This document shows positions 31,597 through 41,092 of a stretch of 42,404 nucleotides of DNA, in pieces. Below the pieces are notes generated by a model. That model made no database searches, was not told the DNA's origin, and saw only the letters and a program-made list of their open reading frames with translations. Numbering within the stretch: the stretch's first letter is position 1; every line of letters starts with the position of its first letter. This stretch comes from CAYTGM01 sp964437365 (GTDB taxonomy: Bacteria > Sumerlaeota > Sumerlaeia > SLMS01), in the NCBI GenBank assembly GCA_964437365.1, contig CAYTGM010000035.1, positions 1-42,404 on the forward strand, written 5' to 3'. The position numbers and the translations under genes are program-made.

Positions 31597-31722
31597 TGTT
31601 TGGGGTTGTTGATCTTTCGGCGACCCCGAACGACTTTCTGATTGAAGGCTGAGAGTTCTCTGTCCAACGCTCTTCCGGCGTTTGGCGTGATCAAACTGAT
31701 TCAATCAGGAGTAGTTTATCCC

Positions 31723-32406
31723 ATGGTGGAAGTTGTTGCGATCGATGGTCCGGTTGCTGTCGGAAAGTCCTCGGTTGCACGGGCGGTGGCTACCTCCCTC
31801 GGCTACCGACATCTCGATACAGGGGCCATGTACCGCATTGTCGCCCTGAAATCCACCAGCCTCCCAGAAAACCAGAAAACGAATCCCGAAAAACTGGGCG
31901 AAATCGCCCAGAACACGGAAATGGAAATTCGCGCCGATGGCTCCATCTTCGCCGATGGTCAGGATGTGACCAGTGACATCCGGGATGAAAAAATCAGCCG
32001 ACTTGTCAGTAAAATCGCCGACCACCAAACTGTACGCGAAGCACTGGTCGCTCAGCAGCGAAGTCTCGGGCAAAAAGCCCCCTCTGTGCTTGAAGGGCGT
32101 GATATCGGAACGGTTGTCTTTCCTGATGCCTTCCTCAAAATCTACCTCGATGCCTCGCCTGAAGTAAGGGCAAAGAGGCGAGTTCTGCAGCTTGAGAAAA
32201 TGGGCAAAGCAGCTTCGTTTGAAGAGGTCAGCGAAGCCCTCGCTGCAAGAGACCGCAACGACCAGAATCGTCCCTGGGGAGCGCTCAAAATCGCAGAAGA
32301 TGCTATCCTGATCGACACTTCCTGTATGGATCAGGACCATGTTGTTGATCTCATTTGTGCTCTGGCCAAAGAAGAACGAAGTCAGCTAAAGGCAGTCGTG
32401 AGCTAG
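31723..32406 (+). CDS. cmk: Cytidylate kinase Cmk
   Basis: A 227-residue enzyme that phosphorylates CMP and dCMP. The P-loop reads GPVAVGKSS (usually GPAGAGKST). LDTGAMYR, EGRDIGTVVFPDAFLKIYLD and ARDRNDQNR are the substrate-binding and lid motifs. I start at ATG 31723 (MVEVVAIDGP), with AGGAG 11 bases before it. Upstream in-frame codons give 27 residues with no place in the family. First gene of the conserved cmk-plsC-rpsA order. Confidence 0.95.
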   Translation: MVEVVAIDGPVAVGKSSVARAVATSLGYRHLDTGAMYRIVALKSTSLPENQKTNPEKLGEIAQNTEMEIRADGSIFADGQDVTSDIRDEKISRLVSKIADHQTVREALVAQQRSLGQKAPSVLEGRDIGTVVFPDAFLKIYLDASPEVRAKRRVLQLEKMGKAASFEEVSEALAARDRNDQNRPWGALKIAEDAILIDTSCMDQDHVVDLICALAKEERSQLKAVVS

Positions 32407-32411
32407 AACCT

Positions 32412-33134
32412 ATGGCACATGATGAAAAAACAAACCCTCAGGAAGAGAAGTTTAACAAGCGTCTTGAACGGTTGGTAGAGCGCGGGCAGAAGCCGGGTCC
32501 TCTTGAGCATTTGATCTATTTTTTGACATGGTCGCTCGGAAAGATTTTCTTTCATCTCTACTTTCGAATGAGCATCACCGGCTCTGAGAATGTCCCCAAA
32601 TCTGGGCCCGTGATCCTGGCCTCCAATCACACGAGTCATCTGGACCCTCCTATTCTTGCCTTCATTTGCTTTCGTCGCATTTACTTTCTGGCAAAATCTG
32701 AGCTTTTTAAGAACGCTTTTTTTGGATGGTACATTAATTCGCTCGGGGCATTTCCTATCAAAAGAGGGGCTGGGGATCGAGCCGCACTCAAGGCTTCCTC
32801 GACGATCTTGAAGAATAACAACGCTCTCGTCATGTTTCCTGAAGGCACCCGTTCTCCAGATGGAGAGCCACAGGACCCAAAATCAGGGCTTGGAATGCTC
32901 TTGAACCTGGTTCCCGAGGCGCAAATCGTCCCGGTTCACATCGAGGGAGGCTTTCAGGCCTTTGGAGCCGGGCGAAAGTTTCCCAAACCAACGAAAATCA
33001 GGGTTTCCATCAGGAAGCCTTTTCGGCTTGAAGACCTGAATGATCTCCCCAGTGTAAAAAAGCAGTTGTACCATGAACTGGGCAAAGAAACAATGTCACG
33101 AATCTTCAACAGCAATGCAGACAGCGAGAATTAA
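32412..33134 (+). CDS. plsC: 1-acyl-sn-glycerol-3-phosphate acyltransferase PlsC
   Basis: A 240-residue membrane-associated enzyme that adds the second acyl chain in phospholipid synthesis. The acyltransferase motifs are NHTSHLDPP (HX4D, His73 and Asp78) and FPEGTRSPDG. A hydrophobic segment near residues 34-52 anchors it to the inner membrane. The start ATG 32412 lies 5 bp after the cmk stop, and the neighbours cmk and rpsA support the assignment. The ribosome binding site is weak, fitting translational coupling to cmk. Confidence 0.9.
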   Translation: MAHDEKTNPQEEKFNKRLERLVERGQKPGPLEHLIYFLTWSLGKIFFHLYFRMSITGSENVPKSGPVILASNHTSHLDPPILAFICFRRIYFLAKSELFKNAFFGWYINSLGAFPIKRGAGDRAALKASSTILKNNNALVMFPEGTRSPDGEPQDPKSGLGMLLNLVPEAQIVPVHIEGGFQAFGAGRKFPKPTKIRVSIRKPFRLEDLNDLPSVKKQLYHELGKETMSRIFNSNADSEN

Positions 33135-33216
33135 AAACAAACGCTGCTGCTTGGAAGAAAAACCACCACGAGAGTGGAACGACTAAACACTAGAACGTTT
33201 CAAGGAGCCACTGGCG

Positions 33217-35025
33217 ATGACGCCCGAACCGGAAAACCAGAAGTCAGAAGAATCAAAAGACACTTCACCTGAAGAAGTAAAAGCTGCAGAGCATTCGCCC
33301 GATATACCGGACGAACCCGTTGATGAAGAGGAAGCCGCGCTTGAAAAAGAGTTCGCAGAGCTCCTCGACCAGCATCTTCCCGAGGACGTCAATTCATCCC
33401 GTGGAGAATTGCTCGAGCTGCAGGTAGTTGCTGTACGTGACGATTCTGTTCTCGTTGACATGGGCGGCAAAGCAGAAGCCTCGATCTCCCTCGATGAATT
33501 TCCCCTGATCAATGGAGAAAGAAAGGTTTCTGTTGGTGATACGATTCCCGTCGTTCAGGTGGGAAGAAATCAGGATGGCTCGCCACGAGTCAGTCACCGT
33601 CAGGCGCGTGCACGGCAGGCTCGCAAGAATGTTAAAGATGCTGCCGATAACAAAGTGCCTATACGCGGCACTGTTACCCGCGTGGTTAAAGGCGGGTTGA
33701 TGGTTGACGTTGGGCTGGAAGCATTCATGCCCGCCAGTCAAGTTGACCTCTTCAAAATTCCTGACTTGAGCCAGCTTATAGGCGACGAAATCGAGGCCTA
33801 TGTACTCGAGTTCGACCCGCGACGCAGCCGTGCTGTTCTTTCTCGCAGGCAACTTCTATACGAACGTCGCGAGTCAGAGAAAAAAGATTTCCTGAAAGAT
33901 ATGAATCCGGGCGAGATTGTTACAGGCAAGGTGAAGAGCTGTCTTGATTTTGGTGTGTTCGTTGAGCTTGGACTGGTTGACGGATTTGTTCCAAGAGAAG
34001 AGCTCTCCTGGGATCGCGGCAAGGCCCCCACAGAAGTTCTCAAGGTCGGTGATGAAATCGAGCTGAAGCTCATGAATGTCTCTCCCGATTCAGGCAAGAT
34101 CACACTGAGTCGCAAGCGACTCTCAGATAATCCCTGGGAGAATATAGACGACCGATTCCCTGTCGGCTCAACAGTAACGGGTGAAGTGGTCGCTATTCAG
34201 GGATATGGCGCTTTCGTTCACGTTGAAGAAGGTATCACGGGGATGATTCACGCCAGTGATATGTCCTGGGCGACCGGAAACAAGAAGCCCGAAGATTATG
34301 TTCGAGTTGGTGATAAAGTTACGAGTCAGGTTGTTGAAATCGACCGTAAGAAGAAGCGTCTTTCGCTCGGACTGAAACAGCTGACAAGAGACCCATGGGG
34401 TGATGTTGAAGAGCGCTTTGCTCCAAAGACAAAGCATAAAGGTGAAGTGACTTCCCTAACCAATTACGGTGCCTTCGTGAAGCTTGATGACTATATTGAA
34501 GGTATGGTTCATGTCAGCGACATGTCCTGGGAAAAACGCATCAATCATCCAAAGGAAGTTCTCGATGTTGGCGATGAAGTTGAAGTGATCGTACTGAAAA
34601 CAGATCGCAATCAGCGCCGAATCAGTCTTGGTATCAAACAGCTCAAGGACTCTCCATTCGATGCCTTTATGAAAGACCACAAAGTAAATTCAGTGGTTGA
34701 AGGCAAAGTGACTCGGTTTGCTCCTTTTGGTGTCTTCGTTGAAGTGGCTGAAGGTGTTGAAGGTCTTGTACACATTTCCCATATAGACGATAAACGTGTC
34801 GAGCTTCCAGAGCATGTTTTGAAGAACGATGAAGTCATCAAGGTGAAGATTCTAAGCTATGATCGCAAGAAGCAGAAGATCTCTCTTTCTCGTAAAGAAG
34901 CCATCAAACAGGCAGAGAAAGAAAGCATTAAATCTTACATGAAGAAGACCTCAGATACTCATGGAGGCATGACGTTTGGGGAAGCCTTGAAAGAAGCACA
35001 GCGTCAACAGGATGATAATGACTGA
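33217..35025 (+). CDS. rpsA: Ribosomal protein bS1 (rpsA), six S1 domains
   Basis: A 602-residue RNA-binding protein with an acidic N-terminal extension (about 60 residues) and six S1 repeats at about 65-145, 150-222, 230-305, 315-390, 400-475 and 487-560. Repeats 3-6 have the strongest consensus (YGAFV, VGDEV, ISL, for example LTNYGAFVKLDDYIEGMVHV). In E. coli S1 unfolds mRNA at initiation. Six domains match the Gram-negative form. AAGGAG lies 8 bases before the ATG. An intrinsic terminator follows the gene. Confidence 0.95.
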   Translation: MTPEPENQKSEESKDTSPEEVKAAEHSPDIPDEPVDEEEAALEKEFAELLDQHLPEDVNSSRGELLELQVVAVRDDSVLVDMGGKAEASISLDEFPLINGERKVSVGDTIPVVQVGRNQDGSPRVSHRQARARQARKNVKDAADNKVPIRGTVTRVVKGGLMVDVGLEAFMPASQVDLFKIPDLSQLIGDEIEAYVLEFDPRRSRAVLSRRQLLYERRESEKKDFLKDMNPGEIVTGKVKSCLDFGVFVELGLVDGFVPREELSWDRGKAPTEVLKVGDEIELKLMNVSPDSGKITLSRKRLSDNPWENIDDRFPVGSTVTGEVVAIQGYGAFVHVEEGITGMIHASDMSWATGNKKPEDYVRVGDKVTSQVVEIDRKKKRLSLGLKQLTRDPWGDVEERFAPKTKHKGEVTSLTNYGAFVKLDDYIEGMVHVSDMSWEKRINHPKEVLDVGDEVEVIVLKTDRNQRRISLGIKQLKDSPFDAFMKDHKVNSVVEGKVTRFAPFGVFVEVAEGVEGLVHISHIDDKRVELPEHVLKNDEVIKVKILSYDRKKQKISLSRKEAIKQAEKESIKSYMKKTSDTHGGMTFGEALKEAQRQQDDND

Positions 35026-35070
35026 ATATCCATCCGTGCTTCTCCAGTAAGGACACTGTGATATATACTT

Positions 35071-35100
35071 GCCGCCCTTCCTCGGGCGGCACTTTTATTT
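35071..35100 (+). terminator. Intrinsic terminator after rpsA
   Basis: GCCGCCC (35071-35077) and GGGCGGC (35084-35090) form a perfect 7-bp G+C stem with a 6-nt loop, followed by ACTTTTATTT. It lies 45 bases past the rpsA stop and before the next gene on the same strand. Confidence 0.9.
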
Positions 35101-35120
35101 CTTCTCGCAATGAGGTATGA

Positions 35121-37427
35121 ATGATTGAGAGAGATCAAAATAGGCAACCCCTGGCAATCGAGCTCGTAGGTTTTCTCGTTGTTGTGCTCATGGTGGTTCT
35201 CTTTTACTATCCTTTGCTCATTCCCGGTCATATTCAGGCAGGAGGCGATGCGGCAAACCTCTTCTGGCCAGTCAAAGACTACATATATAGTGTCGGATGG
35301 GGCAGTGGGAGCGTAGCGCTCTGGAATCATTATTCCTTTTTGGGCTCACCGCTCGCCGCATCCCTTCAGCACGGAGTCTTTTATCCACCGGACTGGCTTG
35401 TGTATTTGGTTTTTCCTGCAAGCTACGGACTTGGTGTCTCGGTTGTCTTGCATCTGCTGATTCTTGCAGCTGGCATTTACTACGGAATCTTGAGACTTAC
35501 CGACTGGAGTATCACGGTTTCTGTCTTTGTGACAGTCAGCTATACATGTTGTGCATGGTTCTGGGGGCATATGGAGCACATAAACCAGATTGCCGCATCA
35601 GCCTGGCTTCCCTGGCTGCTTTATTTCCTCATTCGTGCCATAGCCACTGCAGGGTCTTCTGGCTATTGGTGTGGGTTTGTCGCTGTTGGGTCTATACAAC
35701 TTCTAGCAGGACATCCACAGGAAGTCTTCTATTCGCACCTGGCAATCGTTGTTAGTGGTCTGCTGTATTATATCTGGCAGCGACCTCCATTCAAAAGCAT
35801 TCAGGGAATGGTCTTGAAGTATGGTCTGGGCGTTGCTCTCATGGTCGGTATCGCAGCTGTTCAATTGCTTCCAACTCTAGAATTGTCGAATGAGTCGATC
35901 AGGCAGTTTGACACTGATAGTTATAGCTCCTCATTCAGTCTTCCACCAGAATATTTACAAGGGTTCGTCATTGCTCAACCATACGGGAACTATCGTGATG
36001 TCTATTTCCATAAAGACAGCAGTGGTGAGTATGCAGCAGCTCCCTTGTTTGACCTGCACGCCGATACGCGAGCTCATGGAGAGTTTGGTCTCTTTATCGG
36101 GTACCCTGTACTCCTCTTTGCCTTGATCGCAGTTTTTCTGCTCTTCAAATCTCGACAACGAGTAAACAGTTTCTTCGTGTTTTATTTCTCATTTGGATTT
36201 CTATTCTTTATCGTCTATGCGCTTGGGAATAATGCAGCTATTGCAGGGACTTCCTCCATTTCTTTCAGTGATGATCCCAACATCGGGATTTCACTTCACT
36301 GTGTTGTCGAGTTGATCTTTCCATTTGCCGATGGCTTTAGAGCTCCCTCTCGAGCCTTGATGGTTGCTCTGCTTTTCCTCGCACTGCTCTCTGGAGAGGG
36401 ACTGAACTACGTCGAGAAGAATCTTTTCGAATCTCATTGGCCTGTAACCTTAGCGCTGGTCGTGTCGTATCCCCATCTATACTATGAGAGTCTTGGAGAG
36501 CGGTTTCGCTTTCCTGTTCCCACCACTGATGCAAAGAGTCTTATTCAGCTTGAGGAAAGTTCAAGTGCAGAGCTGAAAGGTCGAATGTTTCGTCTGGCTC
36601 TGAATGATGATGCACGTTTAATGGCAGAAAGAATGGAGTATCAGTCACCTGAGCCCGAGCTTTCTATCATGGCACGACTTCAATCGTACCAGCCGCACAT
36701 GAACGTGCTTTTACGTCAACCGATCCTGGATGGCTATGAGGAAGGTCTATTGCCGTCTGCTCGGCACAAAGCCTTCCTGATGTATTTCAACAGGAACTTA
36801 CGGCAGTTTACGCCAGACCCATATTTGCTCACTCTGATGGGGGTAGAAACAATCTATACAGAAGCTCCCATAGATCAGAACGCTTACAAGTTCGAGGATT
36901 TTGTCACACCAGAAAGTGCTACGTTCAAGAACCCCTTCTATACTGGCTTGGCATTCCCTCAAAGCCTCCTCACAGATGAAGCGATCAGTGTACTCAATTC
37001 TGTTTCTGAGGACTCGCCTTCCCGTTTCATGCGCAATGACAAAGCCGTCATACTTGGTGATGAGCTACCATACCTTGGAAGCTTTGACGACCCCTTTTCT
37101 GTTTCTGTCCGTGGACCCAACACCATTGAGGTTCGTGCTCCCGAAAGTTTCAGGTCCAATGCTGTCCTTTCGATCGCGCAGTCAGACGGATGGGTCATCA
37201 ACGGAAACGAACCTGCGACGTGGATCACGCCTATACATGTCTCTCTACGCGCAGAGCTGGCTTCAGAAGCAGATGGTGGACTTGTCTGGCAGCTTTCTTA
37301 CCAGCCCTTTACTTATCGAATAGGATTCCTGGTGAGTTCCTTTTCTCTCATGGTTCTTTTCTGCCTTGGAAGCCTCGCATTTACAAGAAAAAGGAAGCAA
37401 AGCCTGCAGCTCTCAGCCTCCCCTTGA
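35121..37427 (+). CDS. YfhO-like polytopic membrane protein (GT-C type)
   Basis: A 768-residue protein with about eleven hydrophobic segments in residues 15-440, a soluble region of about 270 residues, and a final membrane segment near residues 735-755. GGDAANLFWPVK at residues 40-51 is the acidic first-loop motif and GSPLAASLQHGVFYPPDW the second-loop motif of YfhO-type proteins. YfhO is implicated in glycosylating lipoteichoic acid in Bacillus; here it would decorate a cell-surface polymer, which is inference. AGG is 6 bases from the ATG. The soluble C-terminal part has no recognised domain. Confidence 0.78.
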   Translation: MIERDQNRQPLAIELVGFLVVVLMVVLFYYPLLIPGHIQAGGDAANLFWPVKDYIYSVGWGSGSVALWNHYSFLGSPLAASLQHGVFYPPDWLVYLVFPASYGLGVSVVLHLLILAAGIYYGILRLTDWSITVSVFVTVSYTCCAWFWGHMEHINQIAASAWLPWLLYFLIRAIATAGSSGYWCGFVAVGSIQLLAGHPQEVFYSHLAIVVSGLLYYIWQRPPFKSIQGMVLKYGLGVALMVGIAAVQLLPTLELSNESIRQFDTDSYSSSFSLPPEYLQGFVIAQPYGNYRDVYFHKDSSGEYAAAPLFDLHADTRAHGEFGLFIGYPVLLFALIAVFLLFKSRQRVNSFFVFYFSFGFLFFIVYALGNNAAIAGTSSISFSDDPNIGISLHCVVELIFPFADGFRAPSRALMVALLFLALLSGEGLNYVEKNLFESHWPVTLALVVSYPHLYYESLGERFRFPVPTTDAKSLIQLEESSSAELKGRMFRLALNDDARLMAERMEYQSPEPELSIMARLQSYQPHMNVLLRQPILDGYEEGLLPSARHKAFLMYFNRNLRQFTPDPYLLTLMGVETIYTEAPIDQNAYKFEDFVTPESATFKNPFYTGLAFPQSLLTDEAISVLNSVSEDSPSRFMRNDKAVILGDELPYLGSFDDPFSVSVRGPNTIEVRAPESFRSNAVLSIAQSDGWVINGNEPATWITPIHVSLRAELASEADGGLVWQLSYQPFTYRIGFLVSSFSLMVLFCLGSLAFTRKRKQSLQLSASP

Positions 37428-37496
37428 CGTGAGCCTGGGAAAAGCCTACTTCTCCCTCCTCTCAGAGGGCTGGGAAGAGAACTTGGAGTAAGAAGT

Positions 37497-38942
37497 ATGC
37501 GCGTTGGTATGGTCACCCTCGGGTGTGATAAAAACACAGTAGACAATGAATACTTGGCAGGAATCCTCACGGATCAGCGGATGACTGTTGAGGTAGCTGA
37601 TGAAACAAATCCACCTGATGTTGTTGTGATTACGACCTGTGGCTTCCTGGAAGCCGCGAAGATTCAGTCTCGTGATCAGATTAAGCGTTGGGCTGAAATT
37701 AGAGAAACTTCAGGCACCAGGCTTGGAGTCATCGGTTGCCTCGCTCAAAGAAACGGTGAGGAACTCCTCAAAGAATTTCCTGAAATCGATTTTCTGGCAG
37801 GGGTGGGTGACTTCGAACGCGTTGCTCTCCTCGTTGCAGGCGAGAACAAATCCAAGTTCATTACCAATGCTAATGGGGAAGCCTGGGACCTGAAACAGCA
37901 GAGCGCTTCTATTGGCACTCAGAAAACCACCAAGGCTGCACCTGAGTCAGAGGTCGAGTTCGATGATCGCGCGTTCAGTTCATCTGCGCCAAAAGTTCTT
38001 ATTCCACGGACCCTGCCCAGACAGAGGCTTGATAAGCGACCCCACGGATTTCTCAAGATCAGCGACGGTTGTAATCATACCTGCACTTTCTGCAGTATCC
38101 CCCTCATGAAGGGTGTCTATACGAGCGTGCCTCGAAATGTGCTGCTTGAAGAAGCCAAGCGCATGATCGAAACGGGAGTGCGCGAAATCAATATCGTCGC
38201 TCAGGATATTACCAAGTATGGATTAGACACTGAGAAGAAGATGGCATTGCCAGAGCTTCTCAAGGATCTTGGCGAACTCGATGGGGAGTTCTGGATCCGG
38301 CTTTTCTATCTCTATCCAAGCACCGTCACAAAAGACCTGATGGCCGTTATGGAAGAGGTTCCAAAGATCGCCCGCTATCTTGACATCCCTCTCCAGCACC
38401 TGGATCAGGGTGTTCTCAAGAGAATGAAGCGACCTCATGACAGAGAACGTACCATGGATATGCTTCGTTCTATACGACGTACTCTTCCTGATGTTACTTT
38501 GAGGACAACCTTCATCGTTGGATTTCCGGGCGAGTCGAAGAAAGAATTCGAAACGCTTGTTAAGGGGGTTGAAGAGATCAAGTTTGAACGCATGGGGGTC
38601 TTTACCTATTCGAGAGAAGAAGGAACCCCTGCTTCGGATCTGCCGAACCAGATTACGGAAAAAGTCAAGATGCGCCGAAAAGAAAAGCTGATGAAGAAAC
38701 AGTCACAGATCAGCTTTGACTGGGTTGCAAGTCAGTTGGAAACAGAGAAGTCTATTCTTATCGAAGGTCGTGTTGCTCCGGGCAGCCCCTGGTATGTCGG
38801 GCGCAGTCACAGCGAAGCTGCAGACATCGATGGCGTCGTACGTCTATATAGCGAGGAAGAACATCAGATTGGCGACTTCGTGAAAGGTCGTATCATTGAA
38901 GCAGATACCTATGATTTCACGGCAGAGGCTGTGCACGACTGA
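37497..38942 (+). CDS. rimO: Ribosomal protein uS12 methylthiotransferase RimO
   Basis: A 481-residue radical SAM enzyme that adds a methylthio group to the conserved Asp of ribosomal protein uS12. The N-terminal UPF0004 domain begins with LGCDKNTVDNE (family LGCPKNLVDSE), with Cys in TTCGF and GCLAQ as ligands of the second cluster. The radical SAM motif is CNHTCTFCSIP. The C-terminal part, from about 415, is a TRAM domain. The DNE motif and the overall form separate it from MiaB. GGAG lies 9 bases before the ATG. It converges on the ClC gene with a 16-bp gap. Confidence 0.95.
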   Translation: MRVGMVTLGCDKNTVDNEYLAGILTDQRMTVEVADETNPPDVVVITTCGFLEAAKIQSRDQIKRWAEIRETSGTRLGVIGCLAQRNGEELLKEFPEIDFLAGVGDFERVALLVAGENKSKFITNANGEAWDLKQQSASIGTQKTTKAAPESEVEFDDRAFSSSAPKVLIPRTLPRQRLDKRPHGFLKISDGCNHTCTFCSIPLMKGVYTSVPRNVLLEEAKRMIETGVREINIVAQDITKYGLDTEKKMALPELLKDLGELDGEFWIRLFYLYPSTVTKDLMAVMEEVPKIARYLDIPLQHLDQGVLKRMKRPHDRERTMDMLRSIRRTLPDVTLRTTFIVGFPGESKKEFETLVKGVEEIKFERMGVFTYSREEGTPASDLPNQITEKVKMRRKEKLMKKQSQISFDWVASQLETEKSILIEGRVAPGSPWYVGRSHSEAADIDGVVRLYSEEEHQIGDFVKGRIIEADTYDFTAEAVHD

Positions 38943-38947
38943 CCTTA

Positions 38948-38968
38948 ACACTCTGGTGTCAGAGGTGT
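38948..38968. terminator. Shared hairpin at the convergent rimO and ClC ends
   Basis: ACACTCTG and CAGAGGTGT pair with one bulge around GTGT. The hairpin spans the ClC stop codon and follows the rimO stop by 5 bases. On the plus strand GAGAGTTTTG follows; on the minus strand no T run does. It may serve rimO as terminator. Confidence 0.4.
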
Positions 38969-40983
38969 GAGAGTTTTGTCTCGAGGTCTTCCTTCAGCCC
39001 TGCAAAGAGAATCACATCTCCCGGCTGCAGGTTTGTATCCGGCCCGGGAACGATATGTTCCTTCTCCCGTTTAACAAGGAGCGCCTGAAATCCGAATTTC
39101 CGCCTTAAATCAAGATCCTTGAAGTTCGCCCCGATCAAGTGCGCTGGAACCTCGTATTCAACAATTGCGTAACCTCCACCAAGGTCTACGCCCCCAAGAC
39201 GGTCTGCGACACCAATCGCGTCTACCGCCAGGCCAATAGTATCCCGTTGTGCCAGCTCTTGTGTATAGGTATAGATAATGTCATTTCTCATCAGGTCCCC
39301 AACAACCTGTCCTGTTTCAGGGTCCACAACAGGAAGGATATCATATTGATATTCGCTGAACAGTTTCATTGCGAAGGACAAGTCATCGTCTGGTTTTAAG
39401 GAAAGAGGAACCGGAGCCGCGATATCTTCCGCCAGAACCAGAGATAGCAGTGATTCCTTTTCATGCATTGCCAGCTTCAGGTTTTGAGATTCCAAAAAAC
39501 CCGTGAGCTTTCCGTTACTATCGACCATCCAGATGACCGGCCATGAGGATTCAAGGAAGCGATCAACAAGTTCCATGAGAGATGTTTGGGGAGAAATAGA
39601 GCCTACGCGCGACTTCATTACACCACTTACCGGTTTTCCTTTGAGCAGATTGAGCTCGCCCTGTTTCTCGATTTCGACTCCACGATGTTTCAGCTTGGCA
39701 TGATAGATAGAATCAGAATGCAGGTAAGAAGAGATCAGGACACTTGGTATACACGCGGTCATCAAAGGGAGGATAATCGCCGGTTGATAGGTGAGCTCGA
39801 AGATGACAAGAATCGCTGATATCGGTGCTCGAGTGGTGCCGGCAACCATGGCGCCCATGCCAACGAGAGGGAAAATGTGCGGTGACTGGTATAGACCCGG
39901 AGTAAAATGCTCGACCAGCTTTCCCACGAGGCTGCCAAGGACAGCACCGAGGAGTAAAGAAGGTGCGAACACGCCTCCAGATCCTCCAGTCGTCAGCGTG
40001 GCCGAAGTGGCGACCATCTTCACGATCAAGATAATAAACAGTAAATGAAGACTCAGCTCACCAACGAGAGCTTTGTTCAAAGTATCATAACCAACTCCAA
40101 AAACCTGCGGAAAGAAGATCCCGATCGAGCCAACGATGAAGGCGCCCACCATGGGAAGAAGATAGGGAGAAAACTTCCATTTATCCGACAGCTCCCACCC
40201 CGTTTTCATCATCTTGATAAACATGGCCGAGCATATAGACGCCGCGATTCCGAGCCAGATAAAAGGTACAATGGAAACAAGTGTCAGGGTTTCCTCGACA
40301 ACAGGCGCCTCAATGTGAGGAAAGTCGCCTGCAAAGTGTCGACTCACCACTGTAGCAACGATTGAAGCGATAACGATGGGTGCAATTCTTACCGCACCGA
40401 AGTCCCCCAGAACTACTTCAACGGCAAACAGGGCTCCTGCGAAAGGCGTATTGAAGGTTGCCGCTATGCCACCGGCGGCTCCACAGCCCACGTATGTCTT
40501 CGCCTGTGCTGCTGTTGAGTGAAAGGAGCGTCCTATCCAGGAACCTACTGCAGCACCAACATGAACAATCGGACCTTCGCGGCCCGCACTTCCTCCGCTG
40601 CCTATACAAAGTGCAGCTGCGATCATCTTAAAGGGAACAATTCGCCTGGGAACTGCTCCTCCTTTTAGTGCGACGGCTTCGATCACTTCGGGAATACCGC
40701 TTCCCCGTGCCTGAGGGGCCCAGCGAACAACGATGGGAGCCAACAGGAGTGCCCCGATCATTGGAACTGCGAGCTTTGTGTACCAGGGAACAGTCTGGAA
40801 AAATTCAAATGTTAAATGAGGTGTTCCCCAGAAGACCGTCTCGACACCCAGGATCATGGTGCGGAAAAGCAAGGCTCCGAGGGCAGCAACAACCCCTATA
40901 CCGGCTGCCAACAGCAGAGTAATCATGTTCTCGGGAAGAGAGAGTGGAAAGCGAGAGCGAGGTTTTTGGGGTTTGGAGTCCAT
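38959..40983 (-). CDS. ClC-type chloride channel/transporter with CBS and RCK-C domains
   Basis: A 674-residue membrane protein. Residues about 15-430 form the ClC core with GSGIPEV, GREGP (external gate Glu), and GGSGGVFAPSL. Two CBS domains (about 460-580) and a C-terminal TrkA_C/RCK-C domain (about 600-672, GPDTNLQPGDVILFAG) follow, which probably bind nucleotides or other small ligands and control opening. At the place of the internal proton Glu (E. coli Glu203) the sequence reads AVEVVLGD, so Val occupies it. At the place of Tyr445 it appears to read Pro. Both changes suggest a channel or altered exchanger. Substrate is probably chloride. Confidence 0.88.
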   Translation of the reverse strand: MDSKPQKPRSRFPLSLPENMITLLLAAGIGVVAALGALLFRTMILGVETVFWGTPHLTFEFFQTVPWYTKLAVPMIGALLLAPIVVRWAPQARGSGIPEVIEAVALKGGAVPRRIVPFKMIAAALCIGSGGSAGREGPIVHVGAAVGSWIGRSFHSTAAQAKTYVGCGAAGGIAATFNTPFAGALFAVEVVLGDFGAVRIAPIVIASIVATVVSRHFAGDFPHIEAPVVEETLTLVSIVPFIWLGIAASICSAMFIKMMKTGWELSDKWKFSPYLLPMVGAFIVGSIGIFFPQVFGVGYDTLNKALVGELSLHLLFIILIVKMVATSATLTTGGSGGVFAPSLLLGAVLGSLVGKLVEHFTPGLYQSPHIFPLVGMGAMVAGTTRAPISAILVIFELTYQPAIILPLMTACIPSVLISSYLHSDSIYHAKLKHRGVEIEKQGELNLLKGKPVSGVMKSRVGSISPQTSLMELVDRFLESSWPVIWMVDSNGKLTGFLESQNLKLAMHEKESLLSLVLAEDIAAPVPLSLKPDDDLSFAMKLFSEYQYDILPVVDPETGQVVGDLMRNDIIYTYTQELAQRDTIGLAVDAIGVADRLGGVDLGGGYAIVEYEVPAHLIGANFKDLDLRRKFGFQALLVKREKEHIVPGPDTNLQPGDVILFAGLKEDLETKLSHL

Positions 40984-41092
40984 GGAATCGTTCAGGTTAT
41001 TCCTTCAGGACTCCACCCGTGGTTGAATGTTCCAGCGTATAAAATATTCTAATCGCTGTGTGTGTGGTAAGGATGTGGCGAATACCCATCGA

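Noticed and set aside
31642..31722. Upstream extension of Cmk
   Set aside because: The 27 residues have no match to the family, and ATG 31723 has a good ribosome binding site.
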